Shown here piece after piece: positions 54,088 to 64,000 of a stretch of DNA of 64,000 nucleotides (its first letter is position 1; each line of letters starts with the position of its first letter). The notes under the pieces are model-generated. The model was not told the DNA's origin. It saw nothing but the letters and a program-made list of their open reading frames with translations, and made no database searches. Source of the stretch: Galbibacter mesophilus (lineage in GTDB: Bacteria; Bacteroidota; Bacteroidia; Flavobacteriales; Flavobacteriaceae); contig NZ_JAMQVC010000001.1 of assembly GCF_023721415.1 (NCBI RefSeq), positions 434,001 to 498,000 of the forward strand, read 5' to 3'. The translations under genes and the position numbers were made by a program.

Positions 54088-57000
54088 ATGAAGCCACAAA
54101 AACAAGGACTCTACTCTCCGGAGTTTGAACATGACAATTGCGGTGCAGGTTTTATCTGTAACCTAAATGGAGTAAGAACCAACGATATTATTCACAAAGC
54201 ACTTGATATCCTAATACGTTTAGAACATCGAGGTGCCGTGAGTGCCGATGGTAAAACGGGAGACGGTGCAGGAATTTTAATTGAAATCCCTCATGCCTTT
54301 TTTAAACAAGTTTGCAAATTCGATATACCAGAACCTAACGATTATGCCGTTGGAATGCTATTTCTTCCTAAATCGAAGAATCAATCGCAAATTTGTATCA
54401 ACATATTTGAAGAAAAAATTAAAGCCCAAGGGCTAAATATTATAGGCTGGCGTGATGTTCCTGTGGACCATTCTTGTATCGGAGAGATTGCTGCGCAAAG
54501 CGAACCTGTAACCAAACAAGTTTTTATTGGAAAGAATAATCAGGAATTAAGCGATGCTGAATTTAATGCAAAACTATATGCAGGAAGAAAAATTGCTGAA
54601 CATGCTATTTTAAATTCAAACCTATCTGAAGCTGAATACTTTTATTTCTCAAGTCTTTCTACTAACACAATTATCTATAAAGGACTACTAATGCCGCAAG
54701 ACATTAGTACTTATTACCAAGACTTAATGCAACCAGAAGTGGTTACAAAACTTGCCTTGGTACACCAGCGTTTCTCTACCAACACCTTCCCTACTTGGGA
54801 TTTGGCACAGCCATTCCGCTTAATGTGCCACAACGGTGAGATTAACACCCTTAAAGGTAACTTAAGTAGAATGAAAGCTCGTGAAGAGCTCTTTAAAACT
54901 GAAATTTTTGGTGACAGCATAAAAGACATCCCGCCTATTGTTCTTGAAGGAAAGTCAGATTCTGCTTCCATGGATATGGTATTGGAATTATTGCTTCAAA
55001 CAGGACGTTCGCTTCCCGAGGCTATGATGATGATGGTACCGGAAGCTTGGGAAAAACACCAGTCCATGAGCGATAGCAAAAAAGCTTTTTACGAGTACAA
55101 CTCTTGTATTATGGAGCCTTGGGACGGACCAGCTTCTATTCCTTTTACTGACGGAAATTACATTGGGGCATTGCTAGACCGAAACGGATTAAGACCATCG
55201 CGATACACCGTAACAAAAGACGGGTACGTAATTATGTCTTCTGAAACAGGGGTGATTGACGTTAAACCTGATAATGTAGAACTACACGGAAGGCTGGAGC
55301 CAGGACGTATGTTCTTGGTAGACATGAATGAGGGCCGTATTATCGGCGATGAAGAGGTGAAAGAAAGTATTGTTTCTAAAAGACCTTATCGCAGCTGGTT
55401 GGATGAAAACTTATTACCGTTGGCAAAAATTGCGTATACCGGTAACAAAACTCCTGTTGAAAAAGAGGACTTCACCATTCGTCAAAAGTTGTTCGGTTAC
55501 ACCAATGAAGATATTAAAACCCTTATTACACCAATGGCCACTCAAGGAAAAGAAGCCATCGGTTCTATGGGAACAGATACACCTTTAGCAGTTCTATCTG
55601 ACAGACCACAACTGCTTTTCAACTATTTCAAACAACTTTTCGCACAGGTAACCAACCCACCTTTGGATGGTATCCGCGAAGAAATTGTTACGGACATTAG
55701 TCTTTCTATCGGCGGCGATAGAAACATCTTTGACGTTGTTCCGGAGCAATGTAAAAAATTGAAAATCCAAAATCCAGTTATTTCTAACGAAGACTTGGAT
55801 AAGATTAAATATATTAACCACCCGGATTTTAAGGCCGTTTCCATTTCAATCCTTTATGAAATTGATAAAGGATTGAATGGCCTTGAAACTAGATTGGAGG
55901 AAATTCTAGACGAAATTTCCAATGCTATTGACGAGGGATGTAATATCATCATTTTATCAGATAGAAATGTTTCCCCTAAAATGGCGCCTATTCCTTCTGC
56001 GCTTGCTTGTTCTCATGTTCACCATTCTTTAAAAAGAAAGGAAAAAAGATCTTCCGTAGGAATTATCATTGAATCGGCAGAGCCAAGAGAACCACACCAT
56101 TTTGCCTTATTGTTTGGTTATGGCGCTAGTGCAATCAACCCATATATGGTAAATGAAATTATTGCCAAATTGGTTGCAGATGGAGAAGTGAACTCTTCTT
56201 TTGAAGACGCAGTGCTTAACTTCAACAAAGCCATCGGAAAAGGAATTGTTAAGATCATGAACAAAATTGGTATCTCTACATTACATTCTTACAGAGGTGC
56301 CCAAATATTTGAAGCGCTTGGTCTCAACAAAAAATTTGTAGATAAATATTTCTGCAATACTACCAGTAGAATTGAAGGTATCGGCATTTATGAAATTGAA
56401 AAGGAAATTCAAAAGCGATTTTCCAAAGCTTATACCACAGACGAAGGAATAGCAGATTTAGACCTAGAAATTGGAGGTGATTACCGATGGAGAAGAAACG
56501 GTGAACGACACATGTTCAACCCAACCACTGTTGCCAAATTGCAACAGGCGGTACGTACCAATAGATTTGATAGCTACAAGGAATATTCCGAAATGATCAA
56601 CGAGCAAAGTGAACGCTTAATGACGCTAAGAGGGATGTTCAAATTTAAAGAATTAAACCCTATTCCTTTAGACGAAGTAGAACCTTGGACAGAAATTGTA
56701 AAGCGTTTTAAAACAGGTGCAATGTCTTTTGGATCCATCAGCAAAGAGGCTCACGAAAATTTAGCCATTGCCATGAACAGGATTCAAGGAAAAAGCAACT
56801 CTGGCGAAGGTGGGGAAGATCCAGATCGTTTCCATAAAGATTTAAACGGAAACTGGCGTAATAGTGCCATAAAACAAGTTGCATCTGGACGTTTTGGGGT
56901 TTCCATCAATTATTTATCCAATGCGAAGGAAATTCAGATTAAAATGGCACAGGGAGCGAAGCCTGGAGAAGGTGGACAACTTCCTGGACCAAAAGTGAAT

Positions 57001-58605
57001 CCTTCTATTGCGAAGACGAGAAACTCGACGCCTTATGTTGGATTGATTTCACCACCTCCACACCACGATATTTATTCTATTGAAGATTTAGCCCAGCTAA
57101 TTTTCGACCTTAAAAATGCGAACCGCGAAGCTAGAGTAAACGTAAAACTAGTTTCTGAAGTAGGTGTAGGAACCATCGCTGCCGGTGTTGCAAAAGCCAA
57201 AGCAGATGTAGTTCTTATTTCCGGTTTTGACGGAGGAACAGGGGCATCACCACTTACGTCTTTACGTCACGCCGGACTTCCATGGGAGCTGGGTATTGCC
57301 GAAGCACAACAAACGTTAGTTCTTAACGATTTGAGAGGGCGTATTGTAATGGAGTGCGACGGACAATTAAAAACAGGACGCGACGTAGCGATTGCTTGTT
57401 TACTAGGTGCTGAAGAATTTGGTTTTGCAACCGCTCCTTTGGTAGCCTCAGGATGTATCATGATGCGAGCTTGCCACTTGAACACTTGTCCGGTAGGTAT
57501 CGCAACTCAAGATCCGGAATTGCGTAAAAACTTTAAAGGAACACCAGAGCACGTAATTAATTTCATGTACTTTATTGCTCAGGAATTGAGACAAATTATG
57601 GCCGATTTAGGCTTCCGAAGCATTCAAGAGATGGTAGGCCAAAGCCAGAAACTGAACATGAACAAGGCTATTGAACACTATAAAGCACAAGGAATAGACC
57701 TTTCTAATATTCTTTATAAGCCAAACGTGCCAGAATCAGTTAAGTTATACAATACAGAAAAACAAGATCATCACTTAGAAGAAGTATTGGATTTCGAAAT
57801 ATTGAGCCAAGCACACCCAGCGGTATACCGAAAAGAAAGAATGAGTCTTGATTTTCCAATAACCAATATCAACCGAACCACAGGAGCTATTTTAAGTAAT
57901 GAAATCTCTAAGATACATGGTGAAAATGGTCTTCCGGAAGATACACTTACCCTAAACTTTGAAGGGTCTGCCGGACAAAGTTTTGGAGCTTTCGCCACCA
58001 AAGGACTTACTTTAAAAGTTCACGGAAACACCAACGATTACTTCGGAAAAGGATTATCTGGAGCAAAATTGATAGTAAAAGTACCAGAAGAAGCCACTTT
58101 TAAGCCGGAGGAAAATGTGATTATCGGTAACGTAGCCATGTATGGAGCTGTTACTGGAGAAGCTTATATTAATGGAATTGCTGGAGAGCGTTTCTTAGTA
58201 AGAAACTCAGGTGCCAAAGCCGTAGTAGAAGGTATCGGTGACCACGGTTGCGAATATATGACCGGTGGTGTTGCTGTTGTACTCGGAAAAATAGGCAGAA
58301 ACTTTGCTGCCGGGATGAGCGGCGGTATTGCATATATCTACAATCCAGATGGCAAATTAGACAGTAACAATTTTAACATGGAAATGGTAGAATTGGAAGA
58401 ACCTTCAGAAAACGACCAAATACAATTACAACAATTGATTAGCAACCACATTAAATACACCGATAGTCCGCTTGCAAAACGTATTATGACTGATTGGGAG
58501 AACAATCGCAACAAATTTGTAAAAGTGATGCCTACTGAATTCAAAAAAGCATTGGAATTCTTGGCAAAGCAGGAAAAAGAAGTTGAACAATTAACAACAG
58601 CATAA
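54088..58605 (+). CDS. gltB: Glutamate synthase, large (alpha) subunit
   Basis: A 1505-residue GOGAT large subunit: glutamine + 2-oxoglutarate to two glutamates. The Ntn glutaminase domain starts with catalytic Cys18 ([11 protein letters not shown]) after a short propeptide that is removed; a central linker domain is followed by the FMN synthase domain ([45 protein letters not shown]) and the [3Fe-4S] cysteines in [19 protein letters not shown]; the C-terminal GXGXG beta-helix domain ends the chain. Full length. gltD begins 2 bases after its stop. Confidence 0.97.
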   Translation: MKPQKQGLYSPEFEHDNCGAGFICNLNGVRTNDIIHKALDILIRLEHRGAVSADGKTGDGAGILIEIPHAFFKQVCKFDIPEPNDYAVGMLFLPKSKNQSQICINIFEEKIKAQGLNIIGWRDVPVDHSCIGEIAAQSEPVTKQVFIGKNNQELSDAEFNAKLYAGRKIAEHAILNSNLSEAEYFYFSSLSTNTIIYKGLLMPQDISTYYQDLMQPEVVTKLALVHQRFSTNTFPTWDLAQPFRLMCHNGEINTLKGNLSRMKAREELFKTEIFGDSIKDIPPIVLEGKSDSASMDMVLELLLQTGRSLPEAMMMMVPEAWEKHQSMSDSKKAFYEYNSCIMEPWDGPASIPFTDGNYIGALLDRNGLRPSRYTVTKDGYVIMSSETGVIDVKPDNVELHGRLEPGRMFLVDMNEGRIIGDEEVKESIVSKRPYRSWLDENLLPLAKIAYTGNKTPVEKEDFTIRQKLFGYTNEDIKTLITPMATQGKEAIGSMGTDTPLAVLSDRPQLLFNYFKQLFAQVTNPPLDGIREEIVTDISLSIGGDRNIFDVVPEQCKKLKIQNPVISNEDLDKIKYINHPDFKAVSISILYEIDKGLNGLETRLEEILDEISNAIDEGCNIIILSDRNVSPKMAPIPSALACSHVHHSLKRKEKRSSVGIIIESAEPREPHHFALLFGYGASAINPYMVNEIIAKLVADGEVNSSFEDAVLNFNKAIGKGIVKIMNKIGISTLHSYRGAQIFEALGLNKKFVDKYFCNTTSRIEGIGIYEIEKEIQKRFSKAYTTDEGIADLDLEIGGDYRWRRNGERHMFNPTTVAKLQQAVRTNRFDSYKEYSEMINEQSERLMTLRGMFKFKELNPIPLDEVEPWTEIVKRFKTGAMSFGSISKEAHENLAIAMNRIQGKSNSGEGGEDPDRFHKDLNGNWRNSAIKQVASGRFGVSINYLSNAKEIQIKMAQGAKPGEGGQLPGPKVNPSIAKTRNSTPYVGLISPPPHHDIYSIEDLAQLIFDLKNANREARVNVKLVSEVGVGTIAAGVAKAKADVVLISGFDGGTGASPLTSLRHAGLPWELGIAEAQQTLVLNDLRGRIVMECDGQLKTGRDVAIACLLGAEEFGFATAPLVASGCIMMRACHLNTCPVGIATQDPELRKNFKGTPEHVINFMYFIAQELRQIMADLGFRSIQEMVGQSQKLNMNKAIEHYKAQGIDLSNILYKPNVPESVKLYNTEKQDHHLEEVLDFEILSQAHPAVYRKERMSLDFPITNINRTTGAILSNEISKIHGENGLPEDTLTLNFEGSAGQSFGAFATKGLTLKVHGNTNDYFGKGLSGAKLIVKVPEEATFKPEENVIIGNVAMYGAVTGEAYINGIAGERFLVRNSGAKAVVEGIGDHGCEYMTGGVAVVLGKIGRNFAAGMSGGIAYIYNPDGKLDSNNFNMEMVELEEPSENDQIQLQQLISNHIKYTDSPLAKRIMTDWENNRNKFVKVMPTEFKKALEFLAKQEKEVEQLTTA

Positions 58606-58607
58606 TC

Positions 58608-60065
58608 ATGGGAAAACTAAGAGGATTTTTAGAATATGAAAGACGCGATGAAGACACAATTGCTGTTGACGAACGTGTTAAAAATTATAATGAGTTCACC
58701 AAAGAACTCAGCACAGAAGAACTAAACGAACAAGGCGGTCGCTGTATGGACTGCGGAATTCCATTTTGTCATAGTGGATGCCCGCTAGGGAATTTAATTC
58801 CAGATTTCAACGATGCCGTTTATAAAAACGATTGGAGCAAAGCACTACGTCTCTTACATGCCACCAATAATTTCCCAGAATTTACGGGGAGATTATGTCC
58901 GGCGCCATGTGAATCTGCGTGTGTTTTAGGCATTATCCAACCGCCAGTTTCCATTGAGCTTATTGAAAAATATATCGTGGAACGCGGTTTTAAAGAAGGC
59001 TGGATTAAAGCGAATCCTCCTAAAAAACGTACAGGAAAAACGGTAGCCGTAGTGGGTTCTGGACCTTCTGGTTTGGCAGCTGCTCAACAATTAAACCGCG
59101 CAGGACATTCAGTAACTGTTTTTGAAAGAGACAACAAAGTAGGCGGATTGTTACGCTACGGAATTCCAGATTTTAAACTCGAGAAAAAAATAATCGACCG
59201 TAGAGTTGACATCCTGAAGGAAGAAGGAATCGAGTTTAAAACCAATATTCACGTTGGAAAAAACTACGAAGCAGAGAAATTGAACGAATTTGATGCTGTG
59301 GTACTTTGCGGAGGCGCTACCCAACGAAGAAAACTACCTATCCCTGGAGCAGATGCAAAAGGCGTTGTTCAGGCAATGGAGTTTTTGAAGCGTAATAACG
59401 AAGTTGTAGATGGGCTAGCAGAAACAACTGAAGCCTTACACGCTAAAGGCAAAAACGTTATTGTAATTGGTGGTGGTGACACAGGTTCTGATTGTGTTGG
59501 AACCTCCAACCGTCATGGCGCAAAATCAGTTACGAACTTTGAGATTATGCCAATGCCTCCAGAATCGCGTTCAGAAGAAAATCCATGGCCATTTTGGCCC
59601 TTCACGCTTAAAACAAGTTCTTCTCATGAGGAAGGTGTGGAGCGTAATTGGAGCATCTTAACCAAAGAATTTATAAAAGATGGTGACGGGAACCTAAAAG
59701 CCATTAAAACGGTGGAAGTAAAATGGGTAAAAATCCCAGGAGAACGTCCACAATTACAAGAAATTGAGGGGTCTGAAAAAGAATGGCCTTGCGAACTGGC
59801 TTTGCTTGCCTTAGGTTTTACAGGTCCAGAAGCTACCTTAAGTGAACAACTTGGTCTCCATACCGATGAGCGGTCTAATATTAAAGGAAATAATTACCAA
59901 ACTAATATCCCGCACATTTTTACTGCTGGAGATATGCGCAGAGGGCAATCATTAATTGTATGGGCTATTTCAGAAGGTAGAGAGGCAGCACATCATGTAG
60001 ATAAATTTTTGATGGGTTCTTCTTCCCTTCCTGTAAAAGAGAGAGGAGATTTACCATCAGCATAA
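58608..60065 (+). CDS. gltD: Glutamate synthase, small (beta) subunit
   Basis: A 485-residue NADPH-oxidising subunit. Two 4Fe-4S sites are seen at Cys46/49/54/58 (RCMDCGIPFCHSGCP) and Cys97/101/105 (CPAPCESAC); FAD-binding GSGPSGLAA at 150-158, NADPH-binding VIGGGDTGSDCVGTSNRHG near 287-305, and the C-terminal FTAGDMRRGQSLIVWAI FAD motif. It passes electrons to GltB. Followed by the terminator at 60190. Confidence 0.97.
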   Translation: MGKLRGFLEYERRDEDTIAVDERVKNYNEFTKELSTEELNEQGGRCMDCGIPFCHSGCPLGNLIPDFNDAVYKNDWSKALRLLHATNNFPEFTGRLCPAPCESACVLGIIQPPVSIELIEKYIVERGFKEGWIKANPPKKRTGKTVAVVGSGPSGLAAAQQLNRAGHSVTVFERDNKVGGLLRYGIPDFKLEKKIIDRRVDILKEEGIEFKTNIHVGKNYEAEKLNEFDAVVLCGGATQRRKLPIPGADAKGVVQAMEFLKRNNEVVDGLAETTEALHAKGKNVIVIGGGDTGSDCVGTSNRHGAKSVTNFEIMPMPPESRSEENPWPFWPFTLKTSSSHEEGVERNWSILTKEFIKDGDGNLKAIKTVEVKWVKIPGERPQLQEIEGSEKEWPCELALLALGFTGPEATLSEQLGLHTDERSNIKGNNYQTNIPHIFTAGDMRRGQSLIVWAISEGREAAHHVDKFLMGSSSLPVKERGDLPSA

Positions 60066-60189
60066 AACAGAAAATTGTGTTATAAAAAGGAAGTTTCAGA
60101 TTGATAAACCTATTTTTTATAATTCAAATATGCATTAATACCAACCTAGCAAACCTCACTTAGTGAGTAAACATTTATTTAATTTTCCT

Positions 60190-60220
60190 AAGCCGACTTC
60201 GATGGAAGTCGGCTTTTTTT
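60190..60220 (+). terminator. Terminator of gltBD
   Basis: AAGCCGACTTC (60190-60200) and GAAGTCGGCTT (60205-60215) form a perfect 11-bp stem with a 4-nt loop, then a T run. Confidence 0.9.
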
Positions 60221-60276
60221 ATGATTGACTATATTCGTTATCTTTCTATTTTGTATTTTTCCAAAAATTTTTTTCA

Positions 60277-61542
60277 ATGGAAGGTACTCCCGTTTTCACC
60301 AACGATACCATAGTATTTGGTATCATCATGTTATGTTTAGGTTTTGTTTTTTTCACTTCAGCTATAAAGACAGGCTTTTGGAGTAAGTTTTACAAATTCG
60401 TACCCGCAGTTTTAATGTGCTACCTACTCCCTTCACTCTTTAATTCTTTCGGTATTATTTCTGATGAGACATCCAATTTATATTACGTTGCAAGCCGATA
60501 CCTGCTGCCAGCTTCCTTGGTATTAATGACGTTAAGTATCGACTTAAAAGCGGTGTTCAATTTAGGTCCAAAAGCTTTAATAATGTTTTTTACGGGAACG
60601 CTGGGAATTGTTATTGGAGGACCTTTAGCTATTCTTTTGGTTTCTTCTATTTCTCCTGATACCGTGGGCGGTGTTGGACCTGATGCTGTTTGGCGCGGAC
60701 TCGCTACCCTCGCAGGAAGTTGGATTGGAGGCGGAGCCAATCAAGCCGCTATGCTTGAGATTTTTAAATATAACCCAGAGAAATATGGCGGAATGGTGCT
60801 CGTAGACATTGTAGTTGCCAACCTATGGATGGCTGTCGTGCTCCTTGGCGTTGGTAAAACCAATAAAATTGATAAATGGCTAAAAGCTGACAATAGCGCT
60901 ATTGATACCCTAAAAAATAAAATGATGGCTTTTGCTGAAAAAGTGTCTCGCCAACCCACACTCACCGATTATATGATGATTCTGTCCATAGCTTTTGTGG
61001 CTGTAGGCATTGCTCATTTTGGCGCTGATGCTATTTCTGAATTCTTAAAAGAAAACGTTGCTTCCATTAACGATAAAAAAAGTGCTTTGTCCTCTTTTGG
61101 CTCCCAGTTCTTTTGGATGATTACCATAGCAACTGCCATTGGAATTGTTCTTTCGTTTACCAAATTTAAAAACTATGAAGGTGCTGGCGCCAGCAAGTTC
61201 GGTTCTATTTGTATTTATATCCTGGTGGCTACGATTGGAATGAAAATGAACATCTTCAAAATATTTGAAAACCCTGGACTTATTGCCATCGGTTTAATTT
61301 GGATGACAATTCATGCACTTCTATTGGTTGTTGTTGCCAAAATAATTAAAGCCCCATATTTCTTTTTGGCCGTTGGAAGTCAAGCAAACGTAGGTGGCGC
61401 CGCCTCTGCTCCCGTTGTTGCTGCAGAATTTCACCCTTCTTTAGCAACTGTGGGCGTTCTTTTGGCTGTTTTTGGATATGCCGCTGGGACCTACGCCGCA
61501 ATTTTTTGTGCTTATTTAATGGAATTGGCTTCAAAAGTGTAG
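60277..61542 (+). CDS. DUF819 family membrane protein (YjcL-like)
   Basis: A 421-residue integral membrane protein with about 11-12 helices in two similar halves. GRGLATLAGSW-like segment WRGLATLAGSWIGGGANQAAM (about 129-149) and the second-half SQANVGGAASAPVVAAEF (about 368-385) are paired gate-like Gly/Ala/Asn motifs of DUF819. The fold is thought to be transporter-like; substrate is unknown. Downstream of gltBD but beyond its terminator. Confidence 0.85.
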   Translation: MEGTPVFTNDTIVFGIIMLCLGFVFFTSAIKTGFWSKFYKFVPAVLMCYLLPSLFNSFGIISDETSNLYYVASRYLLPASLVLMTLSIDLKAVFNLGPKALIMFFTGTLGIVIGGPLAILLVSSISPDTVGGVGPDAVWRGLATLAGSWIGGGANQAAMLEIFKYNPEKYGGMVLVDIVVANLWMAVVLLGVGKTNKIDKWLKADNSAIDTLKNKMMAFAEKVSRQPTLTDYMMILSIAFVAVGIAHFGADAISEFLKENVASINDKKSALSSFGSQFFWMITIATAIGIVLSFTKFKNYEGAGASKFGSICIYILVATIGMKMNIFKIFENPGLIAIGLIWMTIHALLLVVVAKIIKAPYFFLAVGSQANVGGAASAPVVAAEFHPSLATVGVLLAVFGYAAGTYAAIFCAYLMELASKV

Positions 61543-61590
61543 CAATTTTTGTTAGAATTATGCATATTTGCCCTTCAGAAAAAAGAAACT

Positions 61591-62316
61591 ATGTATCGAT
61601 TACTCCTAGCAACAATTATAGCCTTTGCCTTCGCTTCCTGCGGAAATGAAAATGATAATATGACCGTAAACGGAACTATTGAAGGTTTGCGTAAAGGAAC
61701 AGTATATTTTCAAAAAGTAGCCGATAGCACTTTGGTTACAATCGATTCGGTAGTAATAAACGGAAATCCTACCTTTAATTTTTCCACCAATGTGGAAAGC
61801 CCAGAAGTTTTCTCGCTGTACTTGGACAAAAATGATGGCAACAACCTAAACGACCGATTGGATTTTTTCGGAGAACCTGGTGCTATTACAATTACCACTT
61901 CTAGGGATTACTTTGCTCCGGAAGCAAAAGTAGAAGGCTCCAAAAGCCATGAGGATTGGATGTCTTATAAAAAAATTATTAGTAAGTTTTCTGAAAAGAA
62001 TTTAGAACTCATAAAAGAAACGCTGGAAGCACAAAAAGAAGGTAAGTTAGCATTGGCCGATTCACTTCAGAAAGTTTCCAACAGCAATTTGAAAAGAAGC
62101 TATCTGTACACACTAAACTTTATATTTAATCATAGTGATTCTTACACAGCTCCATACATAACCCTTACCGACGCGTACAACACCAATGTAAAATACTTGG
62201 ACTCCATTAATAATTCTTTAAGCGATGAGGTTGCTGAGTCTAAATATGGGAAAATGCTTCAAGAATATATTGAAGAGCTAAAATCTAGAGATTTAGCCAC
62301 CGATTCTTTACAATAA
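61591..62316 (+). CDS. DUF4369 domain lipoprotein
   Basis: A 241-residue lipoprotein. The ATG at 61591 is chosen because it gives a clean signal peptide MYRLLLATIIAFAFASC with the lipidation Cys at 17; the longer frame from 61549 adds 14 residues with no signal logic. The DUF4369 domain (about 25-115) has MTVNGTIEGLRKGTVYFQKV and SLYLDKNDGNNLNDRLDFFGEPGAITIT. This domain often precedes a thioredoxin-like domain in Bacteroidota, which is absent here; the rest is helical. Convergent with the glycosidase gene. Confidence 0.82.
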   Translation: MYRLLLATIIAFAFASCGNENDNMTVNGTIEGLRKGTVYFQKVADSTLVTIDSVVINGNPTFNFSTNVESPEVFSLYLDKNDGNNLNDRLDFFGEPGAITITTSRDYFAPEAKVEGSKSHEDWMSYKKIISKFSEKNLELIKETLEAQKEGKLALADSLQKVSNSNLKRSYLYTLNFIFNHSDSYTAPYITLTDAYNTNVKYLDSINNSLSDEVAESKYGKMLQEYIEELKSRDLATDSLQ

Positions 62317-62329
62317 AGCGCTTTAAATT

Positions 62330-63268
62330 TCACTTTTTCCGTTTAACCATAAATACTGAGGGTACCGGTCTCTGTGCATTTCCTTTGTTTGAAGGACAAT
62401 TAATCAATGTATCGGCAGCAACCATGGCAGACGACCCTCCGCCGTCTAAATTCAAAGCCCTTACGCAACCCAAATCCACCATAATTTTAGCGAGACCAGG
62501 CAGAGAAATACCATTACTAAAACCCGGCTGCCTTCCGTCCACAACGAGTAATATGACCTTATCATCTTTGGTATACCCAATGGCTGTTCGAGGTTCTTTA
62601 GCTTCAAGTAAACTTGCATGGATATGTTCTTCTTCAGCATACACTTTTGGCTGAGCGTTTACCGCTAACACAGGGCCAGCGCCAATTGCCGAAGTAACTT
62701 TCCAGACTTCAGCCTCAGTTTCTTCAATTTTAATAGGCTCTTTGTTGAGATTTTCGCGCGGTTCCGGATAAGAATACGTAAGACTATCTCCTTTAAAATT
62801 ATACGTCCACTTTATGGCAGGCTTCCCTGTATTATCAACACCAAAAGCTCCTCTCGTGGGATATTTACCTCCATGAACAACAAAAGCACCTGGGGTTTGT
62901 AATCTGCCATCTTTAATTATTAAACTGACAGATTGCGTGTCCGAAAAATAACCTCCATTTACTGTAACATAATCAAGCGTCTTTTCATCATTCGCAAATT
63001 CTAAAGGTGTTTTGTAAGCATTTCCATGACCAACAAACTCAGTACAAAGCTCTATATTTGAATCTTTACTATCTACTTCGGCATAAACTGCATGTAATGC
63101 CTCACCATCCGATAAGGTAGAAAAGGTTTCAAAAATCTTAATCGAGCTTGGAAGAAAATCCCGAAAGTCTGTTCTGATTTCCCAGTTTAATTCATTTTGT
63201 GATTGGGCGAAAAATACATTCAGTAGAAAACAAAAAACCGTTAGCAAATACCAATTATTTTTATCCAT
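62330..63268 (-). CDS. Secreted phosphodiester glycosidase (NAGPA domain) family protein
   Basis: A 312-residue protein with an N-terminal signal peptide (about 1-23). The NAGPA domain spans about 85-305: VTVNGGYFSD, TRGAFGVDNTGKPAI, PRTAIGYTKDDKVILLVVDG and the closing ALNLDGGGSSAMV. Family members cleave GlcNAc or other sugars from phosphodiesters, and some bacterial ones act on wall phosphodiesters; the natural substrate here is unknown. Confidence 0.87.
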   Translation of the reverse strand: MDKNNWYLLTVFCFLLNVFFAQSQNELNWEIRTDFRDFLPSSIKIFETFSTLSDGEALHAVYAEVDSKDSNIELCTEFVGHGNAYKTPLEFANDEKTLDYVTVNGGYFSDTQSVSLIIKDGRLQTPGAFVVHGGKYPTRGAFGVDNTGKPAIKWTYNFKGDSLTYSYPEPRENLNKEPIKIEETEAEVWKVTSAIGAGPVLAVNAQPKVYAEEEHIHASLLEAKEPRTAIGYTKDDKVILLVVDGRQPGFSNGISLPGLAKIMVDLGCVRALNLDGGGSSAMVAADTLINCPSNKGNAQRPVPSVFMVKRKK

Positions 63269-63359
63269 AGAAAAGTAAGCTTGAAAATATAAAACTACGA
63301 TAAAAACTTCGGAAACATCTCCACGGCCTTTGTAGATTGAAAATTGTAAAGTCCAACAA

Positions 63360-63797
63360 TTACCTCAGCCAACCCCGTTTAGCTGCCCTATTTGAGAAAG
63401 CAACCAAAAATGCGGCTATCAAGATAACCAGCGCTGGCATGACGTATGCTATAGGTCCGAATGCATCGGGTGTTTTTAATACAAACAAACTAAAACCCAT
63501 TTGGATTAAAATAGCTAGCAAAGAAATAACAAAAACAGCTTTTGCCCATTTTTTCTTTATAAGCAAACCTATACAACCCAAAACACCAGTAAAAACAGCA
63601 ATTCCATAAACAGCCTTGGACCAACTGGGGTTGTTCTCATAAATTTCACGCTGGGCGTCAGGAAGGCTATTTAATGCATCTTGAGTGATTGTAACATCTG
63701 CAATAAAGGCTCCAACACCGATAAGGTTCCAAATTAAAGCCAACACAGCGATCAGCCAAAACCACCATGGTATTTTAATTGTTTTTGAACTTTCCAT
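63360..63797 (-). CDS. Four-helix membrane protein, unknown function
   Basis: A 145-residue protein with membrane helices at about 11-33, 61-80, 85-105 and 112-132. Between helices 1 and 2 is a soluble loop ITQDALNSLPDAQREIYENNPSW. Similar short proteins are common in marine flavobacteria, without a known role. It follows another small membrane protein on the same strand (start of that gene beyond the window), so the two may be one operon. Confidence 0.75.
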   Translation of the reverse strand: MESSKTIKIPWWFWLIAVLALIWNLIGVGAFIADVTITQDALNSLPDAQREIYENNPSWSKAVYGIAVFTGVLGCIGLLIKKKWAKAVFVISLLAILIQMGFSLFVLKTPDAFGPIAYVMPALVILIAAFLVAFSNRAAKRGWLR

Positions 63798-63835
63798 ATG
63801 TTTATTTTAATTGGTTATTCCTGATTTTGCAATCA

Positions 63836-64000
63836 TCAATAAATCCACTTCTTTTTAATACTGAAATGGGAAAAGAAAAGATAAAAGATTGATGTAACAA
63901 CTATAAAAACCGGGATCATAACGGCTTCTGGACTGTATTTATCCAAACTAGTTATTTTAATGAGGTTATAGATCATTTGAATGATAATTGCCACTACTGA
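63836..64000 (-). CDS. C-terminal part of a small membrane protein (cut by window edge)
   Basis: An open frame on the minus strand from the right edge to TGA at 63838-63836 gives 54 residues: NLIKITSLDKYSPEAVM, a hydrophobic helix IPVFIVVTSIFYLFFSHF and a basic end SIKKKWIY. The topology and Lys-rich tail support a real membrane protein. Not identified; the 5' part is outside the window. It lies 38 bases upstream of the 63360-63797 gene on the same strand. Confidence 0.55.
   Translation of the reverse strand, partial: SVVAIIIQMIYNLIKITSLDKYSPEAVMIPVFIVVTSIFYLFFSHFSIKKKWIY

Overview
The window is an AT-rich chromosomal segment of a member of the Bacteroidota, almost certainly a flavobacterium (family Flavobacteriaceae, probably marine). 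The evidence is SusC/SusD pairs, a type IX secretion (T9SS) sorting domain, TonB-dependent receptors with carboxypeptidase-regulatory-like N-termini, many families typical of Flavobacteriia (DUF2797, DUF4136, DUF4369, DUF5723, SusD-like_2), an NhaD antiporter, and promoters of the Bacteroidota form TTG-N19-21-TANNTTTG instead of TTGACA/TATAAT. The exact genus cannot be read from the sequence.

Layout. 1-171: the first codons of rpsL (minus strand) with its promoter, the end of a str operon that lies outside the window. 549-10132: accessory outer-membrane region with a small Pro/Asp/Asn-rich lipoprotein, a decayed susC-susD pair (5' truncation, one frameshift and one amber codon in susC; one frameshift and one amber codon in susD), then an intact susC-susD pair. 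10200-21150: housekeeping genes: rlmB, a rhomboid protease, rarA, DUF2797, a GH3-family enzyme, and the purine/GTPase cluster purK < > hpt-adk-obg, followed by a DUF4136 lipoprotein and a TPR protein. 21196-22870: a cassette-like island with three related hairpin-bearing repeat units that bracket a DUF2726 (nuclease-fold) gene and a small unknown gene with a broken membrane partner. 23043-30673: mpl, DUF1569, radC, a deacetylase-like protein, a YjjG-type phosphatase, and a three-gene envelope module. 30747-36387: tandem 84-bp repeats, a T9SS cargo protein, a beta-helix lipoprotein and a large TonB-dependent receptor, divergent from a PhoB/PhoR-like two-component pair (36820-38772). 38734-44830: a glycosyltransferase, trmB, a LysE-type exporter, an alkyltransferase-like protein lacking the catalytic Cys, an App1-type phosphatase, a 42-residue membrane peptide, a kinase-like membrane protein and OmpW. 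44974-53739: two identical tRNA-Val(UAC) genes, exbB-exbD-tonB-folC, nhaD, glutamate-type dehydrogenase, anmK and an acyl-CoA dehydrogenase. 54088-64000: gltB-gltD, a DUF819 membrane protein, a DUF4369 lipoprotein, a phosphodiester glycosidase-like protein and two small membrane proteins, the last cut by the window edge.

How it works together. The two outer-membrane uptake systems (SusCD at 5313-10073 and the receptor at 33613-36387) need proton-motive energy relayed by an ExbB-ExbD-TonB complex, and such an operon is at 46469-48607. Nitrogen assimilation is represented by GOGAT (gltBD) and a glutamate-family dehydrogenase, purine salvage and synthesis by purK/hpt/adk, and wall recycling by mpl and anmK.

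The most unusual parts are the cassette-like island at 21.2-22.9 kb, the 11-bp-phased TGTTA repeats upstream of the TonB receptor and beside the two-component genes, the tandem and dispersed TGTCA...CTGAGC...CGAAG palindromic repeats, and the GDWDRH kinase-like protein.
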